In this document: positions 18,467 to 27,930 of the stretch, in pieces
Layout: every line of letters starts with the position of its first letter
Numbering within the stretch: position 1 is the stretch's first letter
NCBI GenBank assembly: GCA_945788625.1
Contig: CALZMQ010000033.1
Location: 1-64,000 of the forward strand
DNA from: an uncultured Woeseiaceae bacterium
GTDB lineage: Bacteria > Pseudomonadota > Gammaproteobacteria > Steroidobacterales > Woeseiaceae
DNA length: 64,000 nt
Direction of reading: 5' to 3'
The notes under the pieces: generated by a model
The model's database searches: none
What the model was told of the DNA's origin: nothing
What the model saw: only the letters and a program-made list of their open reading frames with translations
Translations under genes and position numbers: made by a program

Positions 18467-19846
18467 CTATTCGGCCATGACCGCTTCCAGCACCTCCGGG
18501 TCACGCCAGCGGTCGCCCTTGAGGCGCAGTGCGTACACCACGGTGATGGCGAGAATCATCGCGACAAAGGCGAGCCACGAGACCTTGGGGCTGAACCCGA
18601 ACACCCGGATGATAAAGAACTGGGCGATGAGCATCGCCCAGTGCAACGACACCGATGCCACCATCAGCCAGCGTGTGTCTCCCGCGCCGCGCAGGACGCC
18701 GCCTGATACGATTATCACCGCGTCGGCCAGCACGTAGCTGGACAGGCCTATCATCATAAAGGCCGACAGTTCACGGATAGCGGTAAAGTCGCCGCTCGGT
18801 GGCGCAAACACCTCGACGAGCGGATATCGAAACAGGATGTAGACCGTTGCGAGCACTGCACCATAGGCAAAGGCAGCGGCGAACGCGGCCGTCATGACTT
18901 CGTTGACGCGCGCCATGTCTCGTGCACCGACGAAGCGGCCTATCATGCTGATGACAGCGACGTTCAGGCCGATCATCGGAATGAAAGAGAGAATGTCCCA
19001 GTTGAAGACGATAGCGGCCGCGGCGCCTTCGGCGATGCCATAGGACTGGAACATGAGCAAAAACAGGTTGAATGCCGCCACGTTCAGGAACAACTCCAGT
19101 CCGGAAGGGAACCCGAGACGCCAGAATCGCCGCAGGATCTTCAGGTCGAGTGAAAACGAGTGCTGCACACGAAATCTGTCCCGGTGCTCCTTGCGAAAGT
19201 AGAAACCGACGAAAAGCAGGAACGCAAGCACCGTGGCGACGACGGTGGAAATACCGGCACCGACGATTCCCAGCGCTGGAAAACCCAGTTTGCCGAACAC
19301 CATCACGTAGCAGAGCGGGATGTTGATCACCAGGCCGAATACGTCGCAGATCATGACGACGTGCGTGCGGCCGATGCCGGCGAAATACGATGAGACGCAG
19401 ACCTTGGCCAGTGTCACGAGCACGCCGGACATCAGGATCAGGTAGTACGACCGCTCCAGTTCCACCTGCGCCGGCTCGTGACCCATGCCGTCGAAAATAC
19501 CGGCAACCAGGAACGTGATCAGCGTCAGGAACGGCGCACTCATCACCGTCATGATCATGCCCTGGGTGACGACTTTAGGGCATTTTTCCGGCTCGCCGGC
19601 GCCCAGGTATTGTGCGGCCAGTGCGTTGGCGTAGGAAAACAGCCCAACGAAGAAACAGAACGAGAAGAACGACGCCACGCCGCCACCCAGCGCCGCTGCC
19701 ATGTGAGCAGGATCGATCTGCGACATGAAGTAGCGGTCGGTAAAGATCATCACGGCGAAGGTGCCCTGCGACACCACCATCGGCAGGGCAATCCGCAGCA
19801 ACTCGACCATGGTCCGTCGGCTGAAATGACGGTGAAGTGACAACAT
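18467..19846 (-). CDS. MATE-family multidrug / Na+ antiporter
   Basis: A 459-residue membrane transporter with twelve hydrophobic segments. It starts MLSLHRHFSRRTMVELLRIALPMVVSQGTFAVMIFTDRYFMSQI, the usual MATE N-terminus in which two six-helix halves each begin with a conserved amphipathic helix. The second half starts near SFSLDLKILRRFWRLGFPSGLELFLN, as in NorM-type proteins. MATE proteins export cationic drugs and metabolites using Na+ or H+ gradients. A GTG at 19915 would add 23 non-family residues, so ATG 19846 is preferred. The gene converges with the frameshifted cytochrome gene. Confidence 0.92.
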   Translation of the reverse strand: MLSLHRHFSRRTMVELLRIALPMVVSQGTFAVMIFTDRYFMSQIDPAHMAAALGGGVASFFSFCFFVGLFSYANALAAQYLGAGEPEKCPKVVTQGMIMTVMSAPFLTLITFLVAGIFDGMGHEPAQVELERSYYLILMSGVLVTLAKVCVSSYFAGIGRTHVVMICDVFGLVINIPLCYVMVFGKLGFPALGIVGAGISTVVATVLAFLLFVGFYFRKEHRDRFRVQHSFSLDLKILRRFWRLGFPSGLELFLNVAAFNLFLLMFQSYGIAEGAAAAIVFNWDILSFIPMIGLNVAVISMIGRFVGARDMARVNEVMTAAFAAAFAYGAVLATVYILFRYPLVEVFAPPSGDFTAIRELSAFMMIGLSSYVLADAVIIVSGGVLRGAGDTRWLMVASVSLHWAMLIAQFFIIRVFGFSPKVSWLAFVAMILAITVVYALRLKGDRWRDPEVLEAVMAE

Positions 19847-20003
19847 AGACGCCGGCGTCGCAAATACTGGTAAGGCGGGCAAGTCTACGCAGGAAGCGTT
19901 GCGGGCGGAAGACACCGCCGGGCGTTGCCGGTCCAGGCGTGCCTGCTCGATCTCGGGCCAGCGCTCGGCACTGGCGCAGCCTTCGTCCAGTTACGCGGAT
20001 AGC

Positions 20004-21224
20004 CTAACTCGAGCGGGTCGCGATCGCCGGACTGATGTTGCTCGCACGTCTCGCCGGTTCGGCAACCGCGATCTGCCCGACAGCCCACAGCGCGATCACG
20101 CCTGCCGGGATGACGTACCAGGCGAGCGGCTCGAGCGAGAACGCTTCGACCATGACGATATTCAGGCCGATCGCGAGCGCGCTGCCCACGACCAGGCCGA
20201 TGGCGCTGACGATGCTGTTCTCGATCAGGAAGTAACGCACGATCGACGGCCTGGTCGCGCCCAGTGCTCGCCGGATGCCGATCTGCCGCGTGCGCCGACT
20301 GACGTTGAAGCTGGCGAGCCCGACAATCCCGAGGGCCGTGATGAGCGTCAATAGCACGACGATAAAACCCAGGATCTTGATCAATGCCGTGTCGCCCACG
20401 TAGGCGAGCTTGCGCACGTCGTCCATCGTCGTCATGTCGCGAATGATGCGGTCCTTGTTGCTGGCCGCTAGCATCGCCTCTATCTCCGGCATCAGCTTGT
20501 CGCGCATGCCCGGTTCGGCACGCACGATGTAGCGCACGAATTCCGACGGCCGCCGCTGCGGGACCAGCATCGAGCGCTCGACACCCGTCCAACTCTCCCA
20601 GGGCGCCTGCAGCGTATCGATCACACCCACGATGTTCACCGGATCGTTATCGTTGATATACATCGTCTTGCCGACGTAGGAACCGGCATCGTCAGGCCAC
20701 ATTTCCTTGCCGAGCGCTTCGGTAATGATGCCGTAGGCCGGCCAGGTGTTGTCGTCTTCCAGCGACCACGTCACCTGCTCCGGCGTAAAGTTTTTTCCGT
20801 CGATCACAGTGACGTCAAAGGTCTCGGCGCCGTGCTCGTCGACAAAATAGATTGCGGTGCCGACCGATTCCGGTGTCTGGTTTCCGGGCTCCAGCGCCAC
20901 ACCCATCGACCAGCCACCCTGGCGCAACGGGAACGAATTCGATGCGACGGCATTGACCACGCCCGGAACGTTGCGGATCAGGTCCAGGTCCTCGTCGATC
21001 AACACTTTGCGCTGTTCGCGCTCATAGTCCGTGAACAGCACGCTCGCGAACGCAAACGTGTTCGCTTCATCCACGCCGCTGTCACGGGCGATTCGCCCCG
21101 CGCGTTCCTGGATGATGCCGAACGCGTTTACGACGATGGTCAGCGTGACGGCGACTTGCAGCGCGATCAGTACGAAGCCCGCCTTGTTGCGGAGCATCGC
21201 CCGCCAGATCGGTCCAATATCCAT
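20004..21224 (-). CDS. ABC transporter permease, MacB/FtsX type (second permease)
   Basis: A 406-residue protein with an N-terminal membrane helix (residues ~16-38) and a large periplasmic MacB_PCD-like domain (~45-275). Three C-terminal helices form an FtsX domain with SRRTRQIGIRRALGATRPSIVRYFLIENSIVSAIGLVVG. This is the MacB family without its own ATPase domain. It is the last gene of a four-gene operon and starts 15 bases after the first permease, with a strong GAGGAG ribosome site. The two permeases probably form a heterodimer with the ATPase at 22572. Confidence 0.93.
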   Translation of the reverse strand: MDIGPIWRAMLRNKAGFVLIALQVAVTLTIVVNAFGIIQERAGRIARDSGVDEANTFAFASVLFTDYEREQRKVLIDEDLDLIRNVPGVVNAVASNSFPLRQGGWSMGVALEPGNQTPESVGTAIYFVDEHGAETFDVTVIDGKNFTPEQVTWSLEDDNTWPAYGIITEALGKEMWPDDAGSYVGKTMYINDNDPVNIVGVIDTLQAPWESWTGVERSMLVPQRRPSEFVRYIVRAEPGMRDKLMPEIEAMLAASNKDRIIRDMTTMDDVRKLAYVGDTALIKILGFIVVLLTLITALGIVGLASFNVSRRTRQIGIRRALGATRPSIVRYFLIENSIVSAIGLVVGSALAIGLNIVMVEAFSLEPLAWYVIPAGVIALWAVGQIAVAEPARRASNISPAIATRSS

Positions 21225-21239
21225 CTTTGCTCTCCTCGT

Positions 21240-22559
21240 CTACTGAATGCGCAGCGTGCTGGCCGGCGAAACGCTGCAGGCGCGCCAGATCGGGTACAGC
21301 GCTGCGCCGAGCGCCGACACGATCGCCAGCAGCACGGCGAGGCCCACCATCTGCCAGTCCATCGTCACCAGGTACTGGATGAAGTCGTAATCGGCAAACA
21401 CGTTCTCGATGCCGCGCAAACCCAGCCAGGTCATGCCGATACCGGCGAGACCGCCGGCGACGCCGATCAGGCCCGCCTCCACGATGTATTGCCTGAAGAG
21501 TGCGGCTTTGCTCGCACCCAGTGCGCGCCGCAAGCTGATGTCACTGCGGCGACGGATCACCCTGGCGAGCAACAGCCCGATCGTGTTGAGCAGGCACACC
21601 ACGAGGAACAGCACCGAGAGCGCGAGCAGCACCGACACCGTGTCGTCCACGACCTCGCGATTCACCATCCATTCTTCCGGCGTGCTGAGCCGGTTGTTGA
21701 GATCCCGCGGGAAACGGCCGAGCTGTTTCTGCTCCATGACGTAGTCGTCGAGAAATTGTGCGTACGCTTCCTTGTCGGCCCGGGTCGGGAGTTCGACCCA
21801 CATCTGTATCCAGATGCACTCCGACGCGAGATAGCCCTCGTAGCCCCCGTCCTCGGGCGGCTTCCAGCAGCTGTTGTTGCCCGAGCTGCCCCATTCGCCG
21901 GTAACGGCGAGCGAGAACGGCGTGTAGATCGCCTCCGGTCCCTGGTAGGGGTTGTTGTTGAGGTCGTAGAACGTCGGCACCGGATGCCAGTCATCCAGCA
22001 CGCCGACAACACGGAACGGCTCATTGTTCATCATCAGCATGCGGCCCGTCGAGTCCTCACCGCCGAACAGCTGCTCGTGCATCGGCGTGGACAGCACCGT
22101 GACCTTCTCCCCGGCGCGGTCGGCCGCCGCGTCCCAGCCGGCGCCATACCGGAACGGTACGTCGAACATCGCGAAGAAGTCTGCCGACGTTGCGCGCACC
22201 ACTTCCTGGAACGGCAACACGCCGTCACCCTCGGGCTGCACGACGCGATCCGATTTGAAGCTGATGACCTGGCGATGCGCGCGGCCGGCTTCGAGTAACG
22301 CGGTGGCGTCGAGGTAGGTCACCTGTTCGGGCGGCTCGTTCGGTTCCTCGTAAGGATCATTCGGGTTCCAGTTGTCGAGCTGCACGTGGAACAGTTGCTC
22401 GTTCTTGTGATCGATGGGATTGTCGGCCATCACGTGGCGCACCGTGACGATCGTCATGCAGGCGCCGATGCCGATGGCGATTGCGGCCACCATGAGTGCG
22501 CTCAGCGCCCAGTTGGCCCTGATGCTCAGGATGCCGAGTTTCAGGTAATAGCGAAGCAT
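21240..22559 (-). CDS. ABC transporter permease, MacB/FtsX type (first permease)
   Basis: A 439-residue paralogue of the neighbouring permease. It has an N-terminal helix (WALSALMVAAIAIGIGACMTI), a periplasmic MacB_PCD domain of ~230 residues and a C-terminal FtsX three-helix bundle with RVIRRRSDISLRRALGASKAALFRQYIVEAGLIGV. It starts 12 bases after the ATPase gene stop with GGGAGAG in front. Two different permeases encoded together suggest an obligate heterodimer, unlike the homodimeric MacB. It acts at the inner membrane, moving substrate from the periplasm outward by mechanotransmission in known relatives. Confidence 0.93.
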   Translation of the reverse strand: MLRYYLKLGILSIRANWALSALMVAAIAIGIGACMTIVTVRHVMADNPIDHKNEQLFHVQLDNWNPNDPYEEPNEPPEQVTYLDATALLEAGRAHRQVISFKSDRVVQPEGDGVLPFQEVVRATSADFFAMFDVPFRYGAGWDAAADRAGEKVTVLSTPMHEQLFGGEDSTGRMLMMNNEPFRVVGVLDDWHPVPTFYDLNNNPYQGPEAIYTPFSLAVTGEWGSSGNNSCWKPPEDGGYEGYLASECIWIQMWVELPTRADKEAYAQFLDDYVMEQKQLGRFPRDLNNRLSTPEEWMVNREVVDDTVSVLLALSVLFLVVCLLNTIGLLLARVIRRRSDISLRRALGASKAALFRQYIVEAGLIGVAGGLAGIGMTWLGLRGIENVFADYDFIQYLVTMDWQMVGLAVLLAIVSALGAALYPIWRACSVSPASTLRIQ

Positions 22560-22571
22560 GCGACTCTCCCG

Positions 22572-23279
22572 TTACGCCGTTGCCGCCGCTGCCAGGTGCA
22601 GCTCGGGCGGCTCGTCGTGGATCTCGCCGTCGCGGACGAACAGGTTGCGGTTCGCACGGTCGGCCAGCGTCAACTCGTGCGTGACCATGATGATCGTGGT
22701 GCCGGCCTCGTTGATCTCCTTGAGCAGGTCGAGCACGCTGTCGGCCATGTGAGTGTCGAGATTGCCCGTCGGTTCGTCGGCCAGCAGGAAGCGCGGCTCG
22801 CCGGCGAGTGCGCGGGCGATGGCAACGCGCTGTTGCTGGCCGCCGGAGAGTTGCGCCGGGAAATGTTTCGGCCGCGAAGCGAGTCCGACACGTTCCAGGC
22901 AGCTCATGATGCGGCGCTCGCGCTCCTTCGCATCGAAGCCGCGATAGCGCAGCGGCACATCGACGTTGTCGAAGACATTCAGTTCCGGGATCAGGTTGAA
23001 GCTCTGGAAGATGAAGCCGATCTTTTCGTTGCGAACGCGCGAGCGCTCCTTGTCGTTCAGCGCTGAAATGTCGCGCCCGTCCAGTTCGTAGACACCGCTC
23101 GTCAGTTCCTCTAGCAGGCCCGCGATGTTCAGGAAGGTCGTCTTGCCGGAACCCGACGGCCCGGTAACGGACACGAACTCGCCGTCCTCGACCGCCAGCG
23201 AGAAGCCCCGCAGAGCGTGCGTCTCGACGGTATCCGTTCGATAGATCTTGCATACGTCTTTCATTTTCAGCATGGCCAT
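22572..23279 (-). CDS. ABC transporter ATP-binding protein (LolD/MacB-N type)
   Basis: A 235-residue ATPase. Walker A is [12 protein letters not shown], the Q-loop lies in [22 protein letters not shown], the signature is [15 protein letters not shown], Walker B is [12 protein letters not shown] and the H-loop is MVTHE. These are the hallmarks of the LolD / MacB / FtsE subgroup. It powers the two adjacent MacB-type permeases. It is 28 bases downstream of the adaptor gene and 12 bases upstream of the first permease, so the set is translated as one operon. Confidence 0.95.
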   Translation of the reverse strand: MAMLKMKDVCKIYRTDTVETHALRGFSLAVEDGEFVSVTGPSGSGKTTFLNIAGLLEELTSGVYELDGRDISALNDKERSRVRNEKIGFIFQSFNLIPELNVFDNVDVPLRYRGFDAKERERRIMSCLERVGLASRPKHFPAQLSGGQQQRVAIARALAGEPRFLLADEPTGNLDTHMADSVLDLLKEINEAGTTIIMVTHELTLADRANRNLFVRDGEIHDEPPELHLAAAATA

Positions 23280-23307
23280 GCTCCCGGCGATTCGTTAGTG
23301 CGATTCA

Positions 23308-24630
23308 TCAGTCAGTGAGAAGGACCGTGTCCGCACCGCGGAACGGGTCGAGGTTGGAAATTACGATGGTCTCGCCGGGCTCGAGGCCGGCAACGATTTC
23401 GACGGCGCCCAGGCTGCGGGCGCCGGTACGGATCTGGCGGCGTTCGGCGACGCGGTCCGCGGTCACGACATAGGCCAGCCGGCCGCCGCCGCTGTCGAGG
23501 AACTGGCCACGTTGCACCATGAGCACGTCGGCGTGTTCGGCCAGCAGGATGCGCGTCGTCAGGCGCTGGTTTTGCCGCAGGCCCGTCGGGCCTTCGCCGA
23601 CGAAACGGACCCGGCTTGCCACCTGGTTATTGACGACCTCGGGCGAGACCGCGACCAACTGGCCTTGATAGCGGTCACCGCCGGCGAGGACCTCGGCGCC
23701 CATGCCGATCGCCAGGTCGTCCGCGTAGCTTTCCGGGATCATCACGTCGATTTCGAAGCGGGACAGGTCCACGACGGCCATGACCGGCGTATCGCGCGAG
23801 ACCGCGGCCTTCTGGTCAACGAGCAGATCGCCGACGATGCCGTCGACCGGTGACTTGATCGACAGGTCGTAGACTTGCCGGCGCAGGTCCTCGACGACCA
23901 GTTCCTGGGCATCGACCTCGAACTCGCTGGCGCGCAATTCGAAAGAGAGGCGTTCGTCGTGCAGGTCGGCATCCGCCGTGGCGTGCTCGAAGGCGAGTTC
24001 GGCGTTACGCAAGTCGTCCACCGCCTTCTCGTAATCGATGAGCGGAATCACGCCACGCTCTTTCCCTTCTTCGGCGCGACGCATCTCGCGTCTTGCGGCA
24101 ATAATCGCGACCTCGGCCAGGTCGGCGGCCTTGCGTTTTTCGAGCGCCTGCTGGCGGGTGTCGATGCGTTGCCGCTCGAGTTCGAGCTTGCGTTGCGCCA
24201 GCGAAGCATCGGCCTGTTCGAGCTGGTTGGTCAGTTCCGGGCTCTGAACCGAGGCCAGCACCTGTCCGGCGATGACCCGTTCGCCGGCATCTGCTTGCAA
24301 CGTAATCGTGCCCGAGGCCGTCGCGTACAGCGTCGGGCTCACCGCCGCGACGACGCGACCCTGCACCGAGACGTCGCGCACGAGGTCGCCGCGCGTGACG
24401 GTTGCCGTCCGGATGCGCTCGACCGGCACGCTGACGGTGGCACTCGCCCAGCGCTTTACCCACGGCGCGGCAACGACAATGATCGCGATGGCAGCAATCG
24501 CGATGCCCGCCAGGATCAGTCGTTTGCGGCGCGGGTCGGGCGGTGCGAGTTGCACGTCCTGGGCCGATGTGTCGGCTATTGTCAGAGCACTTACCCCCGT
24601 TTTCGTCGCATCCAAGAGCGGTTTTTTCAA
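23308..24630 (-). CDS. Periplasmic adaptor protein, HlyD/MacA family
   Basis: A 440-residue protein with one N-terminal membrane helix (LILAGIAIAAIAIIVVAAPWV) and a lipoyl-like half (GTITLQADAGERVIAGQVLASVQSPEL). A long coiled-coil hairpin (~130-240: LEQADASLAQRKLELERQRI and the returning arm) and the second lipoyl half (SPVDGIVGDLLVDQKAAVSRDTPVM) follow, then beta-barrel and membrane-proximal domains. This is the adaptor of a tripartite MacAB-like system and would bridge to an outer-membrane TolC-type channel, which is not in this window. It is the first gene of the operon running left to 20004. Confidence 0.92.
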   Translation of the reverse strand: MKKPLLDATKTGVSALTIADTSAQDVQLAPPDPRRKRLILAGIAIAAIAIIVVAAPWVKRWASATVSVPVERIRTATVTRGDLVRDVSVQGRVVAAVSPTLYATASGTITLQADAGERVIAGQVLASVQSPELTNQLEQADASLAQRKLELERQRIDTRQQALEKRKAADLAEVAIIAARREMRRAEEGKERGVIPLIDYEKAVDDLRNAELAFEHATADADLHDERLSFELRASEFEVDAQELVVEDLRRQVYDLSIKSPVDGIVGDLLVDQKAAVSRDTPVMAVVDLSRFEIDVMIPESYADDLAIGMGAEVLAGGDRYQGQLVAVSPEVVNNQVASRVRFVGEGPTGLRQNQRLTTRILLAEHADVLMVQRGQFLDSGGGRLAYVVTADRVAERRQIRTGARSLGAVEIVAGLEPGETIVISNLDPFRGADTVLLTD

Positions 24631-24716
24631 TCTTGTTTCAGGATTAGATGCGTCAAATCCGGTATTGGTTGATATCCGATGGCAGAAAACCCGGACGGAT
24701 CTGTCACTATTGAGCC

Positions 24717-25064
24717 ATGAGAGCGCTGCTCTATATTCCCATCGTCCTCAGCCTGGTAGTCCTCTGCGCCCATTTCCTGCGTGACGGAAATGAATTCGGC
24801 GTTGCCGGAGCACTGTTGCTGATTGGCTTACTTTTCGTTCGTCGGGCCTGGGTTGCCCGAGTGGTGCAGGGGGCGCTCGTCCTGGGTGCCGTCGAGTGGA
24901 TATTCACCCTGTACCAACTGGCGCAATGGCGGGCCGCGCAAGGCCAGCCTGCTACGCGTATGGTTATCATCCTCGGCGGCGTCGCGCTCGTGACGCTTTG
25001 CTCGGCACTGCTGTTCCAGTCAAATACATTGAAGCGAATCTACCGCCTGGATCGCGGGGAGTGA
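24717..25064 (+). CDS. Small four-helix membrane protein
   Basis: A 115-residue protein with four predicted membrane spans (residues ~3-20, 27-43, 48-66, 84-103) and a short basic C-terminus (SNTLKRIYRLDRGE). It is transcribed away from the MacAB-like operon (86 bases between starts). No family was recognised. The hydrophobic periodicity and high third-position GC support a real gene; the function is unknown. Confidence 0.7.
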   Translation: MRALLYIPIVLSLVVLCAHFLRDGNEFGVAGALLLIGLLFVRRAWVARVVQGALVLGAVEWIFTLYQLAQWRAAQGQPATRMVIILGGVALVTLCSALLFQSNTLKRIYRLDRGE

Positions 25065-25150
25065 CACGTCGTACGTGCCTCGCGTGACGTGCAGGGCCGA
25101 TATGCTCGAAGTACGGAGATAGCTACAGTCTCCGAAGCGCTCAGCATAGC

Positions 25151-25873
25151 TCAGCCAGTCCGTGCGCGCCGCAATCCCATCAATGCGGCATCCAGCAGGT
25201 CCAGCGGGATGCTTAAGCGTATTTTCCGAATGAGCGCGGCACGGATTCTGCGTTTGGACGCGGCGTGTGCCCGCTGGTCCAGAGCCTGCAATTCCTCTGC
25301 GCGAGCCTCGGCGCGGGGCATCAGCTCCGGCGTTTCAACGAGTTCGTCGAAGAAACCGGCGCTGGTCGCGGATTCGACGTCGAAGAACTCCGATAGTGTG
25401 ACCGCGCGCTGAAAGGCCGCCGGGGTTAGCCGATGGTGCAACATGAGTGCGGCGACGCGTGGCATGGTCAGGCCGATAGCCACTTCGTTGGCTGCAATCT
25501 TGAAGTCGCCGCGGCAGCCGATCACGTGGTCTGCCGACAGCATCAGGAACACACCCATTGCCATTACGTGCCCATTGCAGGCGGCAATGACCGGGTATGG
25601 GTAGGCCATGACACGGGCGGTGAGCGCATAGCCCGCGCGCAACATGCGCAGCGCGTCCATACCTCCGCGCTTCATCACGTTCAGATCGAAACCCGCCGAA
25701 AAGACGGATTCCCGCCCGGTCATAATCACGATCGCGCGATCGGATTCGGCCCGCTCGAGCGCTGCGTAGATTTCACGCAGCACTTGCGGCGACAGCGCGT
25801 TGCGCTTGCCGTCGTCGATGCGCAGCGTGGCAACTCGGCCTTGCAGGCTGTAGTGAACGGATTCAGTCGTCAT
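25151..25873 (-). CDS. Crotonase / enoyl-CoA hydratase-isomerase family protein
   Basis: A 240-residue protein. The oxyanion-hole region is ESVFSAGFDLNVMKRGG and the second signature is AACNGHVMAMGVFLMLSADHVIGC. The acidic residues that act as base in classical enoyl-CoA hydratase are not obvious at the usual positions; NEVAIGLTMP follows instead. It may thus be a non-hydratase crotonase acting on an acyl-CoA thioester. The start is ATG 25873 (MTTESVHYSLQGRVATLRID); the frame is open six codons further. It is on the same strand as, and 77 bases upstream of, nothing else; the GST gene lies upstream on the same strand. Confidence 0.87.
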   Translation of the reverse strand: MTTESVHYSLQGRVATLRIDDGKRNALSPQVLREIYAALERAESDRAIVIMTGRESVFSAGFDLNVMKRGGMDALRMLRAGYALTARVMAYPYPVIAACNGHVMAMGVFLMLSADHVIGCRGDFKIAANEVAIGLTMPRVAALMLHHRLTPAAFQRAVTLSEFFDVESATSAGFFDELVETPELMPRAEARAEELQALDQRAHAASKRRIRAALIRKIRLSIPLDLLDAALMGLRRARTG

Positions 25874-25950
25874 AAGTCCCGACCTCGGCAACGGTTTGGC
25901 ACAGTCGTTTACGCGTTAGTGCGGCGCAATTGAGAAGTCGGTGCTGCGTA

Positions 25951-26571
25951 TTACGAAGACCTTGCCGCATAGTACGCGGTTACGATCGGGTGGTTAGCGA
26001 CACGATCCTCGTGCTGAACGAGACCTGGCGCCAGTTTGTCGACGAGGTCGGACGGCACATGATCGAGCGTCCCGGCACGCAGCGAGCGGACCTGCACATA
26101 CACTTTCAGATCGGCAACGGTCAGCCTGTTGTCGGCGAAATATTCACCGCCGGCACGATCGAGGATTTCCGCCAGGCCCTTGACGAAAACGGTAATCCAG
26201 CCGTCGGCGAGTTTCTCCCGTGCGGCCTTGAGTTCATCGCCCTCGAGACCAAAGGTATGCACAACCTGGTGCAGCAGGTCTTCGACCGCGTCCATTGCCT
26301 CGTCGCAATACAAGGCCTGTAGATCGTCCTCGGGATACAGGCCGGCCATCTTGCCGACGTAACGCAGCATCGAGTTCGATTGTGTGACATCGACACCGTC
26401 GATCGCGAGCACAGGAGCGCACGTGAAGCGCAAATCGCTGCGCGTCTTCATGAACTCCTCGAACGAGATTCGATGGTCTTCGAAGTCGACGCCAGCGGCG
26501 TGAAAGGCAATGCGAATGGGCTCCCCCCGGCCGCCGTTGAAGTCGAAATAAGTCAGTTTGAAGTTGGGCAT
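25951..26571 (-). CDS. Glutathione S-transferase (sigma-like)
   Basis: A 206-residue protein. The N-terminal thioredoxin-like half starts MPNFKLTYFDFNGGRGEPIRIAFHAAGVDFED, with the catalytic Tyr of the tyrosine-type GSTs near residue 8. The glutathione-binding QSNSMLRYVGKMAGLYP matches the conserved Q-S-x-A-I-L-R-Y-L pattern, and an all-helical C-terminal half follows. It closely resembles sigma-class enzymes. It conjugates glutathione to electrophiles in the cytoplasm. It is likely co-oriented with the downstream crotonase gene (77 bases apart), but no functional link is evident. Confidence 0.93.
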   Translation of the reverse strand: MPNFKLTYFDFNGGRGEPIRIAFHAAGVDFEDHRISFEEFMKTRSDLRFTCAPVLAIDGVDVTQSNSMLRYVGKMAGLYPEDDLQALYCDEAMDAVEDLLHQVVHTFGLEGDELKAAREKLADGWITVFVKGLAEILDRAGGEYFADNRLTVADLKVYVQVRSLRAGTLDHVPSDLVDKLAPGLVQHEDRVANHPIVTAYYAARSS

Positions 26572-26846
26572 CGGTATTTTTTCCTCATTTCATAATGAGC
26601 TTCTTGTAAGCATGCGGGATTATAAGGCGTTCTCTATCGTTAGCCCATCGCCCGTTCCTCGACAGGCCGAGGGTCGTTCCCATTACCCAGTCGCTATTTG
26701 CCCGTATGTAAGGCGTGAACGCGCCGGAAAATAAGGGCCTGCCGCGAACGGATTCTCAAGCTGGCCGTCGAACGAGCCTCAATCGCTAAAGTTATGTCTG
26801 GTCGGGCCGATACCGCACGCAATGATTAGAGACAGAGAAAACAATC

Positions 26847-27830
26847 ATGATTAAGCCAGCCATCCCAAGCGACGAGAGCAGGCGCCTGCAGACATTGCGC
26901 AATTTGCGAATTCTGGACACGCCACCGGAAGAACGCTTCGACCGCGTAACGCGCCTCGCGAAGCAGGTGTTTTCAACATCCATTGCGCTGGTGAGCATCG
27001 TCGATGCGGATCGCCAATGGTTCAAGTCCCGGCAAGGCCTGGACGCGGAGCAGACTGACAGAGACATATCTTTCTGTGGCCACGCGATTCTCGACGACAA
27101 GATCATGGTCGTTAACGATGCCTTAACCGATCAGAGGTTCCACGACAATCCGCTGGTTTGCGGGGATCCGAACATACGCTTCTATGCCGGCTATCCACTG
27201 GCTGCGCCTGACGGAAGTCGTGTCGGAACACTTTGCATCATTGACGACAAACCGAAAGATCTGTCAAAGGAGCAGTTGCAGATCTTGCGTGAACTCGGTC
27301 GCATGGTGGAGGAAGAGTTGATCGCGGCGGATGACTCCACAGTCGATCCAGTTACAGGCATCTCGAATCGCAACGGGTTCATAGCGGTCGCTAGCCATCT
27401 GCTGTCTCTTTGCAAGCGTAAGTGTGATCCTGCAACCTTGTTGACGTTTCATTTGGAAGATCTTCACTCCCTCGAACAGCGTCACGGGCGTTACCAGGGA
27501 GACACTACGGCAGTCGAAGCTGCACACCTGTTGATGGCGAGTTTTCGTGAATCGGATGTCGTTGCACGTATCTCGCTGGATGTTTTCGCTGTGTTGCTGG
27601 CAAGTACAAACCTCGATGGCGCGGAGGAGGTTCGAAATCGTTTCGACAGGCACCTCAACCACCGAAACCTCGACACGAGCCGCCTGTTCGAGATGCGCGT
27701 CCAGGTAGATTCCGTCGCCTACGACGAGGACAGGCACAAGGATCCGGAAATGCTACTGCTCGATGGAGAAGCTCGGATATTCGGGACTCAAGAGGAGCAG
27801 CCTGCACAAACTGCCCCTAACGCCGGATAA
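26847..27830 (+). CDS. GAF-domain protein with degenerate GGDEF domain
   Basis: A 327-residue cytoplasmic protein. The N-terminal half (~8-165) starts DESRRLQTLRNLRILDTPPEERFDRVTRLAKQVF and has FCGHAIL and YAGYPLAAPDGSRVGTLCIID, the standard GAF sensor of this type. The C-terminal half (~170-310) has the start VDPVTGISNRNGF of a GGDEF domain. Where RxGGDEF should stand it reads ARISLDVFAVLL, so the signature is lost. It is therefore probably not a cyclase but may bind ligand or act as a receptor. No effector domain follows. The ribosome site is weak. The gene converges with the epimerase gene. Confidence 0.88.
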   Translation: MIKPAIPSDESRRLQTLRNLRILDTPPEERFDRVTRLAKQVFSTSIALVSIVDADRQWFKSRQGLDAEQTDRDISFCGHAILDDKIMVVNDALTDQRFHDNPLVCGDPNIRFYAGYPLAAPDGSRVGTLCIIDDKPKDLSKEQLQILRELGRMVEEELIAADDSTVDPVTGISNRNGFIAVASHLLSLCKRKCDPATLLTFHLEDLHSLEQRHGRYQGDTTAVEAAHLLMASFRESDVVARISLDVFAVLLASTNLDGAEEVRNRFDRHLNHRNLDTSRLFEMRVQVDSVAYDEDRHKDPEMLLLDGEARIFGTQEEQPAQTAPNAG

Positions 27831-27930
27831 AGATGCGACGCGGACAAGGCTGCCAGGGCGAATGCCCGTTACAGGCCGACCGGCAACGTCCGATCTCCGT
27901 CAGATGTTTTCCTGGTAGCCGTGCTTCTGT

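Noticed and set aside
20832-22298. 488-codon forward open frame opposite the two permeases
   Set aside because: Extremely rich in Arg, His, Asp and Gln, no domain; the permeases are well supported on the other strand.
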